64,000 nucleotides of DNA from Cynocephalus volans (lineage: Eukaryota > Chordata > Mammalia > Dermoptera > Cynocephalidae), in assembly GCF_027409185.1 (NCBI RefSeq), contig NC_084462.1:180968071-181032070 (forward strand), given 5' to 3'. Below are positions 32,190 through 43,651 of this stretch, piece by piece. Position 1 is the first letter of the stretch. Each line of letters starts with the position of its first letter. A program made the translations under genes and the position numbers. The notes beneath the pieces were generated by a model. That model made no database searches and had not been told where the DNA came from. It saw only the letters and a program-made list of their open reading frames with translations.

Positions 32190-33830
32190 TAGAAGGAGCC
32201 CAAGCTGGCAGGGGCGCGGGAGGAGTATGGAATGCGCGGGGGGCCTGCGACGGTGCCCAGGACGCTCCTACACACACACACATGCACACACACATGCACA
32301 CGCACGCACGCACACACCTGAGCGGGGAACTTAGGGGCGGGAGAAGAGCGACAAGCTTAGTCCCGCCGGGTCCCGGAAGGAGGCGGAAGAGGCCCGGGGG
32401 TCCTCGCTGCAGCCGCGCGCGCGCACACGCGCACACGCGCACACGCACGAACAGTTGCAGCTGCCCGCGCGGCCGCGCGTCTAAGTTCTCGGAGCATCCG
32501 GCGGCGTGGGGGAGGGGAGGCCTGGAGGGGGAGGAGGGTCTGGAGGGGGCGGGGGCTTTGGACCTGGTGGAGCTGCGCGCGCGCCCACCACTGGCGCCAC
32601 CGAGCACCGGGCTCCTCCGTCGCCCCCTTCCTGCACCTGCAAAATCATCTCCCGCCAAACCCCGCCTGGCGGCTGGGGCCCGCGGAAGGCGCGCCCAGCA
32701 AAGTGCAGCGGGGCGGAGCAGCGCCATCAGTCCAGCAGGGCTCCTGTCACTGGGTGGGGGTGCTGCGGAGTGTGCCCCCTGCCCGAGACACCGCTCCTTC
32801 TGCTCCTGCTCCTCCGCTTCCCCAAGCTGTAGCCATACGTCTTCGCCACCTGCCAACCTGCTGGGGGCTGGAAAGCAGAGGAGGGGGTCGAGATGGACGG
32901 GCGGAGAGAGACTAGAAAGAGCTGGATGGCCGATTCCAAGGCTGGGGGTGGGGTCGGGGCCTGTGGCCCAGGTCCCCACCTGCAGTGGTGGCCACGCGCT
33001 CCCGCGCAATCCCCACCTTCACTCTGTCCCCTGCTGCTCCCTGACAGGGCGACGCCGGGAGCGCGGGATTAGCGCTGCCCGCACCTCCCTCTGCCAGTGA
33101 CACCCGGAACAGAAAAGTGAGAATTGGGGGACAGAGCAAAGGGCGCGGGTCGGGGCAGCGCCCCGGGAACCCACGGCCGTCCGGATCGCAGGGGGTAGGG
33201 GGCGTCGGTGCGCGCCTGGGCGTGAGCGCGCGTGCACGCGGGGCTGGGAATGAGGGGGACCCGGCAAGGCGAGGTGGAAGACAGAGGCCCCTGTTCCGCA
33301 GCGACGCCCCCAGTTCCACGCGCAGCCCCCACGCTGCTCCGCCGTGAGAACTTTCCGGAACTGACACCCTCGATTTGGGTTTCTGTGAGGGTTTTATGCT
33401 TTGAAAGTCCTTCAACTGAAAAATAACTTTCAGGAAAAAAAAATGGCACAGTCGGTACGTCCCATCGTCCCCCCAGTCCCCACCCGCACCTGGCTCTCTC
33501 GTTGTCCCGAAAGCCCCAAGAAGAACGCGCAGAAAACAGCGGCTGCGCGGCCTGGGCCGGGGAGGTCCGCCCTGCGCCCCCCGAGCTCCCGGCCGGCGGA
33601 TCTGGTTCGGCTGGGGGCTCGGTGGCTCAGAGGGCGGCCCGGGGCAGCGAGAGAGTCGCCGGGACCAGCAGAGCCCCCGGGGCCTGATCGGGCTTCCCCG
33701 ACCGAAACTCGAAGCGCGCTGGGCGCGGCGGCGGCGCCGGGAGCTGCGGCTCCTGCCACTCCCCGCGCGGGCCGGCCCGGCTCCCGGACGCAGCTCCGGG
33801 GAAGTCACAGGCGAGCTCCCCGCCCCCGCC
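32190..33830. other. Second CpG-rich block downstream of DIO3, no gene recognised
   Basis: CpG density rises again after the DIO3 poly(A) site and stays high to about 33.83 kb, apart from an AT-rich notch near 33.37-33.45 kb. It includes CA/CG alternating tracts and GC-rich segments with no repeat family I recognise. Open frames on both strands (for example minus 32912-33808 and plus 32282-33100) have low-complexity Pro/Arg/Ala/Ser translations typical of GC-rich noncoding DNA. It could be an extension of the DIO3 island or a promoter for an unannotated transcript. Confidence 0.6.
32267..32452. repeat. CA and CG/CA alternating microsatellites
   Basis: Two tracts are visible: (CA)n with CATG and CACG variants at about 32271-32318, and CGCGCG leading into CACACG repeats at about 32417-32450. 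The second is alternating purine-pyrimidine DNA, which can adopt the Z form. Both lie within the second CpG-rich block. Confidence 0.8.
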
Positions 33831-33834
33831 TGGC

Positions 33835-33908
33835 TCCTTGCTCTTTCTCTCTCTTCCTTTCCCCTCTTTCTTTCCTTGTTTCTTCCTTTCTTCTCTCTCT
33901 TTTCCTGG
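33835..33908. repeat. Pyrimidine-rich tract (CT/TTCC) at the edge of the CpG-rich block
   Basis: About 70 bases are almost entirely C and T, built of CTCTTT and TTTCCTT units. The tract marks the right-hand edge of the CpG-rich block. Confidence 0.75.
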
Positions 33909-34021
33909 AAAACCTCCCCTTCCCATCAAAGTTACGCGTGCTCATCGCCGCAAACACAGAGAAGTCAGGAGCAGAAAGTAAAACCAGCCCCGGGTCACCC
34001 CCCGGCGTGCGCACTTTTAAA

Positions 34022-34470
34022 CGGTCTCCCTCCTTCCCCTTCCCCCACGCTTGAAGATGCATCTTTTAAAAACAAGAGCCGGGTTATGCTTTGGCCTCCT
34101 GCCACTCACTTTTTGCTCCCACGGCACCCCTCTGCCCATGCACCCCTCTTTCCATGTCAATAAATGTCTCGAATGGCACCACACCGTGTTGTCCAAGGGA
34201 CGCGCAAGGACGGCTCCGCGGGTGGGTACCCCAGATGTGAAGAGTGTTTCCTTATCATAAACAAAGCCGGGGTGACCGCGTGAACACGCAGCTCTGTCCC
34301 CGCTCCCCCAGCTAGTACATTTCTTAACGTTGGAAGAGCTAGGTCGAGACACCTGCCCTGCGCATCTTTCAAGATGACTGTTTTGCCGCCTTTTGCTAAA
34401 CCGCCTTCTGGAAAGTCCATTTGACTTTTATTGTCTGGTATTTTCCCAGGGTGCTCTCGCTTCTTTCTTT
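34022..34470. other. Intergenic, nothing recognised
   Basis: This follows the second CpG-rich block. CpG content falls off and no gene, RNA or repeat can be supported. Confidence 0.45.
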
Positions 34471-34559
34471 TAAGTGAAAAATATGAGGATAACACCTAAA
34501 TCCATTCTCAACATTAAATTTTAAATACAGAAGAACACAGAGCAGAAAATGCAAGCCTC

Positions 34560-34670
34560 ACTTAGAGCAGGATGTATCAAACTGTGAATCAGGACCCAGC
34601 AGTGGGTCATGAAATCGATTTATCAAATCAAGTCAAGCATTTCGAAGAACTGAAATAGAATAAATACGAT
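34560..34670. repeat. DNA-transposon-like (hAT-type MITE) remnant
   Basis: The core TATCAAACTGTGAATCAGG, GTGGGTCATGAAATC and GAACTGAAATAGAATAAATAC is the style of non-autonomous hAT elements in mammals. Ends are not clear. Confidence 0.4.
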
Positions 34671-34728
34671 GAAAATGCCAACTTACATTTCACCCAGAGT
34701 AACCAGTTTCCTGCAACTTCGGTTTCAG

Positions 34729-34730
<2 letters not shown>

Positions 34731-34771
<41 letters not shown>
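34731..34771. repeat. (GT)20 microsatellite
   Basis: An uninterrupted GT run of about 40 bases followed by an imperfect extension (GAATGAGCGTGTGTGCATGTG). Confidence 0.97.
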
Positions 34772-34775
<4 letters not shown>

Positions 34776-36014
34776 AGCGTGTGTGCATGTGACTGTCACC
34801 TGATTGTCTCCATTCTTCTTCCATGGTGACCAGCCCATTCAGAACAGCCCCGTGAAGTGTTGGGTGTGTTTCCCTCCAGATTTTGTTTCACACTCTGGCA
34901 ATCGTATGGCGTGTTCTCAGATAAGAAAGCACTTTCCCGGGTACACTTTCCTGCTGCACGTTTCATGAGCACCCCGCCTATGCTGCATGACTTTCTCAGG
35001 CCCTTCTGTCAGGCCCCCTTTACCTGCCGATCCCTCTAGTCTCAGCAGGTCTGCACCTGCAGGCTGACTTGTGCCTGGCACCACTGGATGCCTGAGCCCA
35101 CCCCCAGCCACCACCAGGACGAACTCATCTCTGCCCTCAAGGAATACTAGGATCAGCGGGGAGGAGGGGCCGAGGTAGCCATTATTGATATTATTAAGTC
35201 ACCATCATCTTATTGGTATTTTTAGGTCCAACGTGGGCTTAGCACATGGTTTAGCCTTGAGCCAGAAGAAGAAGGAAGGGCATGAAAAGAGTTGGTAGAA
35301 AGGATCTAATTTACCCTTGAAGGCTCAGGTGCTTCCCCCTGGAAGAAACGGAAGGACAGGCATCCTTGGCAGGGACACTGCCAGTGTAAAGCCCTGGAGG
35401 CTTGAAGGCATATGTCATGTTCAGAAAGCAAGGAGTCCCCGGTGTGGCTGCAAAGCAGGAGTCGGGTGAGGTCAAGGAGGAGAGGCAGAGAGGAGCATGT
35501 GCCAGCTTGGGAAAAGCCTTGAGCACCAGCCTGGCATCTCTGCTGAGCCTCTGGGGACAGGAGCCTCAGACAGGAAAGTGCACAGTCAATCAGAGGGGAA
35601 GGAAGGGGGCAAGGAGCCATCAGAGGGCCGGGGGGTAGAGTTGGGGGGACACATCCATCCACCCACCACTGACAGAGGATACAGATGTACTTTCAGGGGC
35701 AGGCTGGCATCTCCACCTTTGACCCAGCAACTCTCCTCTAGGGATTTACCTGAAGGGAATAATCAAATTGCAGGAAAAAGGAGTAGGTAGGTACCAAAAG
35801 GTCCATGGTCTCCTCTTTATCCATCTGCAGGGAAGAAGGAACAGCAGGAAGTGACATCTGAATGTTTGCTCAGGGCCAGGTGCTGGGTAAGTGCTTTATC
35901 AGGATTATGTGATTTGGTCATCCTGACGTTCCTCTTAGATGAATATAATCATTAGCCCCAGTTCACTGATGAAGACACTGAGGCTCAGCCTGTTTGGAGG
36001 AAGCTGGGCCAAGA
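34772..36014. other. Intergenic with a MIR remnant
   Basis: A MIR copy in reverse lies at about 35875-36000 (CAGGTGCTGGGTAAGTGC, GACACTGAGGCTCAGC). The remainder is unassigned, and no gene is seen. Confidence 0.5.
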
Positions 36015-36404
36015 TGTTATGTGCTGAATTGTGTCTCCCAAAGTTCATATGTTGGAATACTAGCCCCCAGTTCTTCAGAATGTGACCTTATTTGGAGATA
36101 GAGCCTGTAAAGAGGTGATTAAGTTAAATGAGGTCATTAGGGTGGACCCTAATCCAATGTGACTAGTGTCCTATTAAGAAGAGGAGATTAGGATACAGAC
36201 ACATGCGGAAGAAAGGCCGTATAAGGACACAGTAAGAAGGCAGCCACCTACAAGCCAAGGAGGCAGGCCTCAGAAGAAGCCAATCTGGCTGATACCTTGC
36301 TATCAGACTTCCAGCCTCCAGAATTGTAAGAAAATTAATTTCTGTTGGTTAAGCCACCCAGTCTGTGATACTTTGCTATAGCAGCCCCAGCAGACTAGTA
36401 TACA
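36015..36404 (+). mobile_element. MLT1-like solo LTR, nearly full length
   Basis: It starts TGTTATGTGCTGAATTGTGTC and passes TTATTTGGAGATAGAGCC, GGTCATTAGGGTGGACCC and CCTATTAAGAAGAGGAGATTAGG. It ends GCCTCCAGAATTGTAAG, TTAAGCCACCCAGTCTG and ACTAGTATACA, the full MLT1 order over about 390 bases. Confidence 0.85.
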
Positions 36405-36559
36405 AGGTCATAGACTAGAAAGTGTCTTTGACCACAGGCCCCTCTGACCCCAGTGTCTGGGGATTTAACCTCAGGCTCCACAGTGTTCCTTCTGAGGCCA
36501 CGAAAAGGAATCAGGGTGCTGAGATTCCTCACTGTAGTTCCATGAAAATGCAATTTAGA

Positions 36560-36815
36560 GGACAGGGGGTCTGAACAGGGGCGGTGAGTGTGTGTGCTCT
36601 TTTTTTAATATCTGCAAAGACACATGCACACATTCAGCTCTGGAAAAATCTACCCCGAGGTATTCACAGTAGTTATCTTTGTGTGGGTGGGATTATGAGT
36701 GTTTTCTTACTTTCTTCTTGTTGCTTCTCTGTAGCCTGTGATTTTTCTGTAGTGAAAGTGTATTGCTCTTATGACAGAAAAATAAGACTAAAAACAGTGG
36801 CTGTGGCAAGTAGAA
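36560..36815 (+). repeat. Ancient LINE 3'-end-like fragment
   Basis: CACAGTAGTTATCTTTGTGTGGG, TTTTCTTACTTTCTTC and a final ATTTTTCTGTAGTGAAAGTG, then an A-rich end, match the common 3' terminal region of old L1-type repeats. Related sequence ends at 43540 and 52270. Confidence 0.4.
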
Positions 36816-36962
36816 GGCTGGAGGCAGAGAGGCCAGGGTGCAGGGCAGACACAGGTTTAGCTGGAGATGGCCTCAGGTTAGGATGTGGGGGTGACAGGGG
36901 GAGGGTGCTTCCAAGAGAAGCATTTGAAAGGAACAATGGGGGTAGAGCTGTGGAATAAAATT

Positions 36963-37111
36963 CAGGACACCCAGTTAAATCTGAATTTCAGATAAACAAC
37001 AAATAATTTTTTAGCTTAAGTTTGTGTGCCAAATATTACATCCGGTATACTTATACTTAAAAACATTTTATTCATTGTTTATCTGACATTTAAATTTAAC
37101 TGGACATCCTG
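36963..37111. repeat. Palindromic MITE-like element
   Basis: The left arm from 36963 (CAGGACACCCAGTTAAATC, TTTCAGATAAACAACAAATAA) is the inverse of the right arm ending at 37111 (TTCATTGTTTATCTGAC, TAACTGGACATCCTG). About 50 bases pair with few mismatches around a short centre (37016-37060). This is the form of a non-autonomous DNA transposon. Confidence 0.8.
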
Positions 37112-37605
37112 GGTTGTTTGTTTGTTTTTCTAAATCTAACAACCCTAGGTGAAGGAAGAGTAGACAATAGTGCCATCTCCCTGATGCCCTGGCAGGGGCA
37201 GGCTCAGAGTTCAAAGGGCAGTGAGTGGGAAAGAGTAAACCATAGTCTCCAAGAGCTTAGGTTCTGCCTTCTGGAGAGAGCTGGACCCTGTGGCTAGACA
37301 GAGGCCCCAGACTTTCCAGAGAATGCATCTGGTGACCTGGAGCCAAGGAAGCAATGACCATTGGCACAGCCAGCTACGTAATTTGCAAATCCCAGTGCAA
37401 AAGGAAAATGCAGGGTCCTCAGCTCAAAAAGCAGGAGAAAAAATGCCACTAAAGGTACAAAATATAAAGCTTTCTCCTTTTTTCCATAGTATCTCAATTT
37501 GTCATGATATTTATCTGCTATCTAATGTCATTATAAGTAAAGAAAAAGTAACTTTTCAGATTATATGTTGGTCTAGGTTCTACAGAGAAGCAACCAATAG
37601 GAGAT

Positions 37606-37654
37606 ATGTGTGTGTGTGTGTGTGTGCGTGCGTGCACGCATGTGTGTGTGTGTA
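37606..37654. repeat. Imperfect GT microsatellite
   Basis: GT repeats broken by GCGTGCGTGCACGCAT in the middle, inside the first part of the split LTR. Confidence 0.9.
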
Positions 37655-37698
37655 CAGGGAGAGAGAGAAATTGATATGCTATAAGGAACTGGCTCATG

Positions 37699-39121
37699 GA
37701 CATGACCCCAAAAGCACAGGCAACAAAAACAAAAATAGACAAATGGGACTAGATCAAACTAAAAAGCTTCTGCACAGCAAAGGACACAATCTAAGAAGTG
37801 AAGAGACAGCCTATGGAATGGGAGAAAGTGTTTGCAAACCATACATCTGATAAGAAGTAGTATCCAAAATATGAAATGAACTCAAACAACTCAATAGCAA
37901 CAAAACAAATAACCTAATTTAAAAATGGGCAAAGGACCTGAATAGACGTTTTTCAAAAGAAAACATACAAATGGCCAACAGGCATATGGGAAAAAATGCT
38001 CAACATCACTAATCATCAGGGAAATGCAAATCAAAACTAAAATGAGACATCACCTCACACCTTTAATAATGGCCACTATCAAAAAAACAAAAGGTCACAG
38101 GTGTTGGCCAGTATGTGGAGAAAAGGAAACGCTTGCACACTGCTGGTAGGAATATAAATTGGTGCAGTCATTATGGAAAACAGTAAGGAGGTTTCTTAAA
38201 AAGTTAATAATAGGAATAACAGATGATCCAGCAATTCCATTTCTGGGTATATATCCAAAGGAAATGAAATCAATATATCGAAGAGATGTCTGCACTCCCA
38301 TGTTCATTGCAGCATGATTCACAAAAGTCAGGATACGGACTCAACCTAAATGTCTATCATTATATTAATGGATAAAGAAAATGTGGTATATACATGCAAT
38401 AGAATATCACTGAGCCTTAAAAAAGAATGAAATCCTATCATTTCATGACACTATGGATGAACCTGGAGGACTTTATGTTAAGTGAAATAAACCAGGCACA
38501 GAAAGACAAGTACTGCATGATCTCACTTGCATGTGGCATCTGAAAAAGTAGAACTCATAGAAGCAGAGTGTAGACGGGTTGTTACAGGGGCTGGAGGGTG
38601 GGAAAATGGGCAGATGCTGGTCAAAGAATACAAAGTTTCAATTTGGATAAATAAGTTCTGGAGATCTAATGTCTATATTCTGGTGTCTATAGATAATACT
38701 TGACATTTGCTACGAGATCTTAAATGTTCTCAAAAAAGATAACTATGTGAGGTGATGGATATGTTAATTGGCTTGTGTTAATCATTTCACAATGTATATG
38801 TACATATATCAAAACATCACGCTGTACACTGTAAATATATGCTATTTTTATTTGTCAATTATACCCCAGTAAAGCTGAGGAGAAAGCAGCATTCATAAAA
38901 CTGGTTGCAACATAAAAGATATCTTAAGAAACCTTTGGGTACATGACTTTTATTTTTCGGTTTTTAATCATGGATACCACATGGCTTTCATGGGTTTCTA
39001 TTAGTAGGATGGAGATTCCACTATTATGTACAACATTAATTTTTGTTTTAATGTTAATATGGAACAAAATTAAAAATGTATTCTTTGCCCATTTTCCATT
39101 GTAATAAATGGTTTTTTTAAA
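37699..39121 (+). mobile_element. L1 (L1MA-like) 5'-truncated insertion with target-site duplication
   Basis: It carries the ORF2 3' end and 3' UTR in order: CTGCACAGCAAAGGACACAATC, AAAATGGGCAAAGGACCTGAA, CACTGCTGGTAGGAATATAAA, TTTCTGGGTATATATCCAAAG, TATGGATGAACCTGGAGGAC. It is flanked by AAGGAAYTGGCTCATG at 37683-37698 and 39122-39137, with one base different. The usual L1 end (ATTATACCCCAGTAAAGCTG) is at about 38860-38880. A further 240 bases, ending in AATAAA and an A/T-rich run, lie before the second duplication. ORF2 is broken by stops and shifts, so the element is inactive. Confidence 0.88.
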
Positions 39122-39531
39122 AAGGAATTGGCTCATGCGATTGTGGAGGCTGAGAAGTCCAAGATCTGCAATTTGCAAGCCGGAGACCCAGGAGAGCCAA
39201 TGGTAGGTATCGTTCCAGTCTGAGAACCAGGAGAGCTGATGGTGTAAATCCAATCCAAGTCCAAGGCCAAAGACAGGAGGAGATGGATGTCCCAGCTCAA
39301 AGACAGTCAGATGGAGAGAAAAAAATTCTTTCTTATTCAACCTCTTACTCTCTCCAGGCCTTCAACAGGTTAGATGCTGCCTACCCACACTGGGGAGGGC
39401 CATCTGCTTCACTCAGTTTACCAATTCAAATGTTACCATCATCTGGATTAACACTTTTACAGACAAACCCAGAAATAATATTTAACCAAATATCTAGGTA
39501 CCCGGCTGCCCAGGCAAATTGACACATAACA

Positions 39532-40640
39532 TTTTTATGTGTCACAAATATTACCATCACAAATTATTAGCATGAATTTTACCATTCATCTTTCCAGTTT
39601 TAAATATAAGTATAAGCTTGATTGACCCATTTGTAGAATCATGAAAATTACACAATTTGTATTTTGTATCTTACACCTGCACATGTATTTTGTTCTCACC
39701 AGAACAGTGGAAGGGCTGCACAAAACACACTTACTTTCCTTTCACTTCGTGGTACGTGCACATTTTCCCAGCACTCTCTGCCTTCAGTTTGCTGATGGTA
39801 AGGAGAGACTGATGGAAAAAGAACTACAGAGTGCCCAGTCTTTCCCTTTCTTTCTATGCCATTATTTTCTCTGTTAGTGGTTGACAGCTTCCATACACGC
39901 TTACGTCATTCTGACTGTGACTGATGCCGGCCCCCATGCCTGGGTCTACAGACATCTGTGACATTATCACGGGGCCCTGAGACTGCTACATGCAGAGGGG
40001 ATGGCAGGGAACAGGGAAGGGGACATGCACACTGCACTGTCTCTTCTGTTTACACACGTGCTCCAGTGTCCCATTGGACTTCACTTACGAAACACAAGTT
40101 CAAAGGCAAAAGCTATTAAGAATTTCAAGGTAGAGACAGTAGAGCATCAAACAAAGATTGGCTCTCTTCTGAGCAAGGGGCCCTATGGGACCACTCAGGG
40201 TATACACTTGAGAAGCCAGCACCAACTGTCAGGCTCAAGGGCCTCAGACCAGCTGGCCTGGACACACGCCCTCCTGGCTCCCAAGATGCCTCTCCCAGAG
40301 AAAGCACTCAAGCCCTCTCCAACTGCCCGCTGCCTAGTGATTGCATCCCAACCTGCACAGCAGTCCCACATGAGGACCCACCCTCCTCTAAGGACAATGC
40401 AGAACCAGAAACCACAAAGCACAGTTCTCATGTGGAATACAAGGGAATATTTCACTTAAAGATGAGTTCCACTGGTTACAGGAGTTTGAACACTATTGTC
40501 TTCCCAGATCCATATGTAGATCCAATACAGTTCTGCACAGGGGCTTGTTCACAAGCTTATCCCAGCATCCACATGCAAGAGTAAGAGCAGGCATAGCCAG
40601 GAGAATTTTTGGTGAAGAAAGACTGGGGGAGACATCATGC
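39532..40640. other. Intergenic, nothing recognised
   Basis: Mixed AT-rich DNA without a gene. A frame open from 40001 to 40459 on the plus strand resembles nothing I know. Confidence 0.45.
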
Positions 40641-40644
40641 ATCC

Positions 40645-40855
40645 ATTCATTCCAATGGCACAGATTTATTCAAGGTCAAAAATGAGCCAGCCATGATTCC
40701 TTCTCTACAGGAATCAGGACCAGCAAGGTCCTGCCCAAATGGAGCTCACACTCAGCTTGGGGGAGAACAAAAATAAACAGATAAATGTGAGATGGTAATA
40801 ATAAACAAATCAATATTGAATGGTAAAAAATGCCACAAAGAAAAATAAAGTCTGT
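40645..40855 (+). repeat. Mammalian-wide dispersed repeat fragment
   Basis: It reads as ATTCATTCCAATGGCACAG, CCATGATTCCTTCTCTACAGG, AATGGAGCTCACACTCAGC and AATAAACAGATAAATG, the order of a common old interspersed repeat also seen near 9785, 51580 and 56190. Confidence 0.5.
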
Positions 40856-40856
40856 G

Positions 40857-41400
40857 TTTCCATTACCTATTGCTGTGTAATGGATCACCCCAAACCTACT
40901 GGCTTCAAATAACAATAGTTGTGTTATCACCACTTTCTGCAGTTTGGAGGCTGACTGGGCTGTGCTGTGTGGTTCTCCCCAGGGGCCTCTCCTGCACTTG
41001 TGCCCAGATGGGAGCTGGGCTGGTATCATCTCAAAGGCTTCCTTACTCACATTTCTTCCAGCTGGGAACTCCCTGGACCTGTGGCCAACATACCTATATG
41101 GCATCTCTCCAAGTGACCTGGGCTTCCTCATAGTGTATGTCATCTGGGTTCCAAAAGTGAGTGTCCTATGAGAACCAGCGTGTGGTGTTTTTGTGACTTA
41201 GCCTCAGAAGCTACATGGCATCACTTCTGCAAACTCTATTTGCCCAGCAGTCACAGAGGTCTGCCTGGCTCCAAGGAGAGGACACAGACCCCACCATTCG
41301 ATGGAAGGAGTGCCAATGTCACATTGTGGGAAGAGCATAGGGGACAGGATAGATCGTGGCTGCCATCATTGGAAAAAGACTTTCTGTCCCAGCCACAGCC
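40857..41400 (-). mobile_element. MaLR (MLT1-like) LTR in reverse
   Basis: CATTACCTATTGCTGTGTAATGG, then ATCACCCCAAACC and TGGCTTCAAATAACAATAG are the reverse of the 3' end seen at 6850-6899. Later parts are diverged. Confidence 0.6.
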
Positions 41401-41589
41401 AGGGCAGGGGAATAGAGCAAATTACAAAGTCACAATAAAAAAAAAAAAGTAAGGTAACAGCACAGGATAGACAGAGCGGGAAGCCCAGGGAGAGGCTCAC
41501 GACCATGTGGGAATGAGGTATATGATGGAGGGGTGTCAGCAAACAGTAGGAGCAGAGGGCTGGTCAGTACACCTCACTAGGACCACTGA

Positions 41590-43540
41590 GGAGAAAATTA
41601 CGTTGTATTCATGTCATGCACAATACACAAAAATAAATAGCCCATAGAATAAAGACCTGCATATGGAAAGCAAACTGCTATGCCTTTTAGAAGGATATGC
41701 AGAAGAATATCTCTATGCCATAATATGAGATACTATCTCAAACCCATTTTAGGATGCTACTATCAAAAAAAAAAGGCAGACAATAAGTGTTGGTGAGGAT
41801 GTGGAGAAACTGGAGCACTTGAGCATTGCTGGTGGGAATATAAAATGGTGCAGCTACCATAGAAAACAGTATAGTGGTTCCACAAAAAATTAAAAATAGG
41901 ATTACCATATAATCCAGCAATTTTATTTCTGGGTATATACCCAAGAAAACTGAAAGCAGGATCTCAAAGAGCTACCATGTAAGAGACCACCTACTCTGCT
42001 GGAGTGGCCACATGGACAGAGAAAGGGGCCTGGCCATCCCAGCATTCCTCTGCACCTCCCTCTCTAGCTGCTATCTGACTGCAAAAGAGACCAGCAGAAG
42101 AACCACCCAGCTGAGCCCAGTCAAGCCACAGAAGCAAAAGAAATAATAAAATAGTTGTTTTAAGCCACTAAGTTCTGGGTGTTCTGTTATGCAGCATTAC
42201 AAAACCAGAACACCTGGGCTGGGGCCCCTCCATGGGGGCATCCCCCTACCAGTGAAGTGCTGGAATGACATGCAGGAGAGGGCATAGGTGAGTTAACTGG
42301 GGAGCAGTGGACCCATTACAGCAGCTAGAATGAATGAGCTGGAGGTACCCCCCCTACCACAGGTGAACCTCGGGCATCATGTGGGTATTGTATGACTCCA
42401 TGTATATGAAATATCCAGAAGAGGAAAATCCATGGAGACAGAGAGCAGATTGGTGATTGCCAGAGGGGGGACTGCTTAATAGGTAGGAGGTCTCCTTTAG
42501 GGGTAATGAAAATATTTTGGAACTAGATAGAGATGACGGTTGCACAGTGTGGTGAATGTACTAAAGGCCACGCGAGCGTACACTGTAAAACAGATGAATG
42601 GATGAAGAAAATGGTGTCTATTGACTCAATGGAATATTACTTGGCCAATACTATTCGCACAGAATGAAATCCTGTCATTTGCAGCAACATGGACGTAACC
42701 GGAGATCATCATGTAAAGTGAAATAAGAAAGACAAACACTGCGTGATCTCACTCATCTGTGGAATCCAAAAAAGTCGATCACATAGAAGTAAAGAGAAGT
42801 GTGGTTACAAAAGGCTGGGAAGGGGACAGGGGAGGGGTGGATGGGGAGAGGCTGGTCAACGGGTACAAAGTTATAGTTAGACAGGAGGAATACATGTTCC
42901 ATTACATAGCAGGGTGACTATAGTTAACAATAAATAATACATTGTATACTTCAAAATAGCAAGAAGAAAGGATTTTGAACGTTCTCACCACTAAGAAATG
43001 ATAAATGAGATGATGGATATGCCAGTTCCGCTAACTTGACTATTATACATTGGATACATGTATTGGAAGGAACATCACACTGTGCCCCATAAATATGTAC
43101 AATTGTTATGTGGTGATTAAAAATAAGTAATGTTAATTTTATGCCTTGTGAAATTACCTCAATGAAAGAAAATTATGTGGAGTAGAAAAAGCAAGTCGCA
43201 GGAGGATATGTACAAAGTGGTAACACGTATGTGAAAAGAATGCAAATAAACTAAAATTGTTTATGGACATGCACACATAGACATAGTGAAAACATAAAAA
43301 CACGTACAGGAAAGATAGTAGCCTCAGAAGGGTGTCTCCTCTGAGGAGAAAGAGAGAGGGAAGTGAGTTGTGCAGGAGGACAAAGAGGCTCTGGCTGTAT
43401 TGAGTGTTTATTTCATGTCCAAAAAACAAAAAGGTATGTTTCTCTGCATTGAATCTGAGTAGTGGGCATGGACGTGGTTACATTTTTCCCTGTACTTTTC
43501 TGTGTGTTTGAAATATTTCATAATTTAGCATAAAAAATAA
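41590..43540 (+). mobile_element. Chain of L1 3'-end fragments with an LTR piece between
   Basis: The first L1 piece is at 41590-41985 (ATACTATCTCAAACCCATTTT, TTGGTGAGGATGTGGAGAAAC, TTCTGGGTATATACCCAAG). An LTR end follows at about 42000-42215 (AACCACCCAGCTGAGCCCAG, TTTTAAGCCACTAAGTTCTG). The second L1 piece is at about 42340-43135 (GGAATATTACTTGGCCAATA, TGATCTCACTCATCTGTGG). A further LINE-type 3' end runs to 43540 (TTTGAAATATTTCATAATTT). All are inactive relics. Confidence 0.75.
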
Positions 43541-43651
43541 AAATCAGAACTCACTCACCCTGTCCTGCCCCACTCCACCTCCCAAAACAGGAGAAAAAAG
43601 TACAAGACCTCAGGCTTCAACGTCACGTTGCTGGGGTTCTCTGAGAGAGCG
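43541..43651. other. Unique target DNA next to the provirus
   Basis: About 110 bases, ending GAGCG (43647-43651), which pairs with GAGCA at 45949-45953 as a probable target-site duplication. Confidence 0.5.

Larger units (their letters stand above)
37567..39531. mobile_element. LTR (same family as 1-245) split by an L1
   Basis: The first part is at 37567-37698 (GGTTCTACAGAGAAGCAACC, GGAGATATG). The second part is at 39122-39531 (GAATTGGCTCATGCGATTGTG, CCAGCTCAAAGACAGTCAG, ending CAAATTGACACATAAC). The two join at a 16-base duplicated site created by the L1 insertion. A GT microsatellite interrupts the first part. Confidence 0.75.

Noticed and set aside
32122..33808. Long open frames on both strands in the second CpG-rich block
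   Set aside because: Overlapping frames on both strands with Arg/Pro/Ala/Ser-rich translations are typical of CpG-rich noncoding DNA. I saw no conserved motif.
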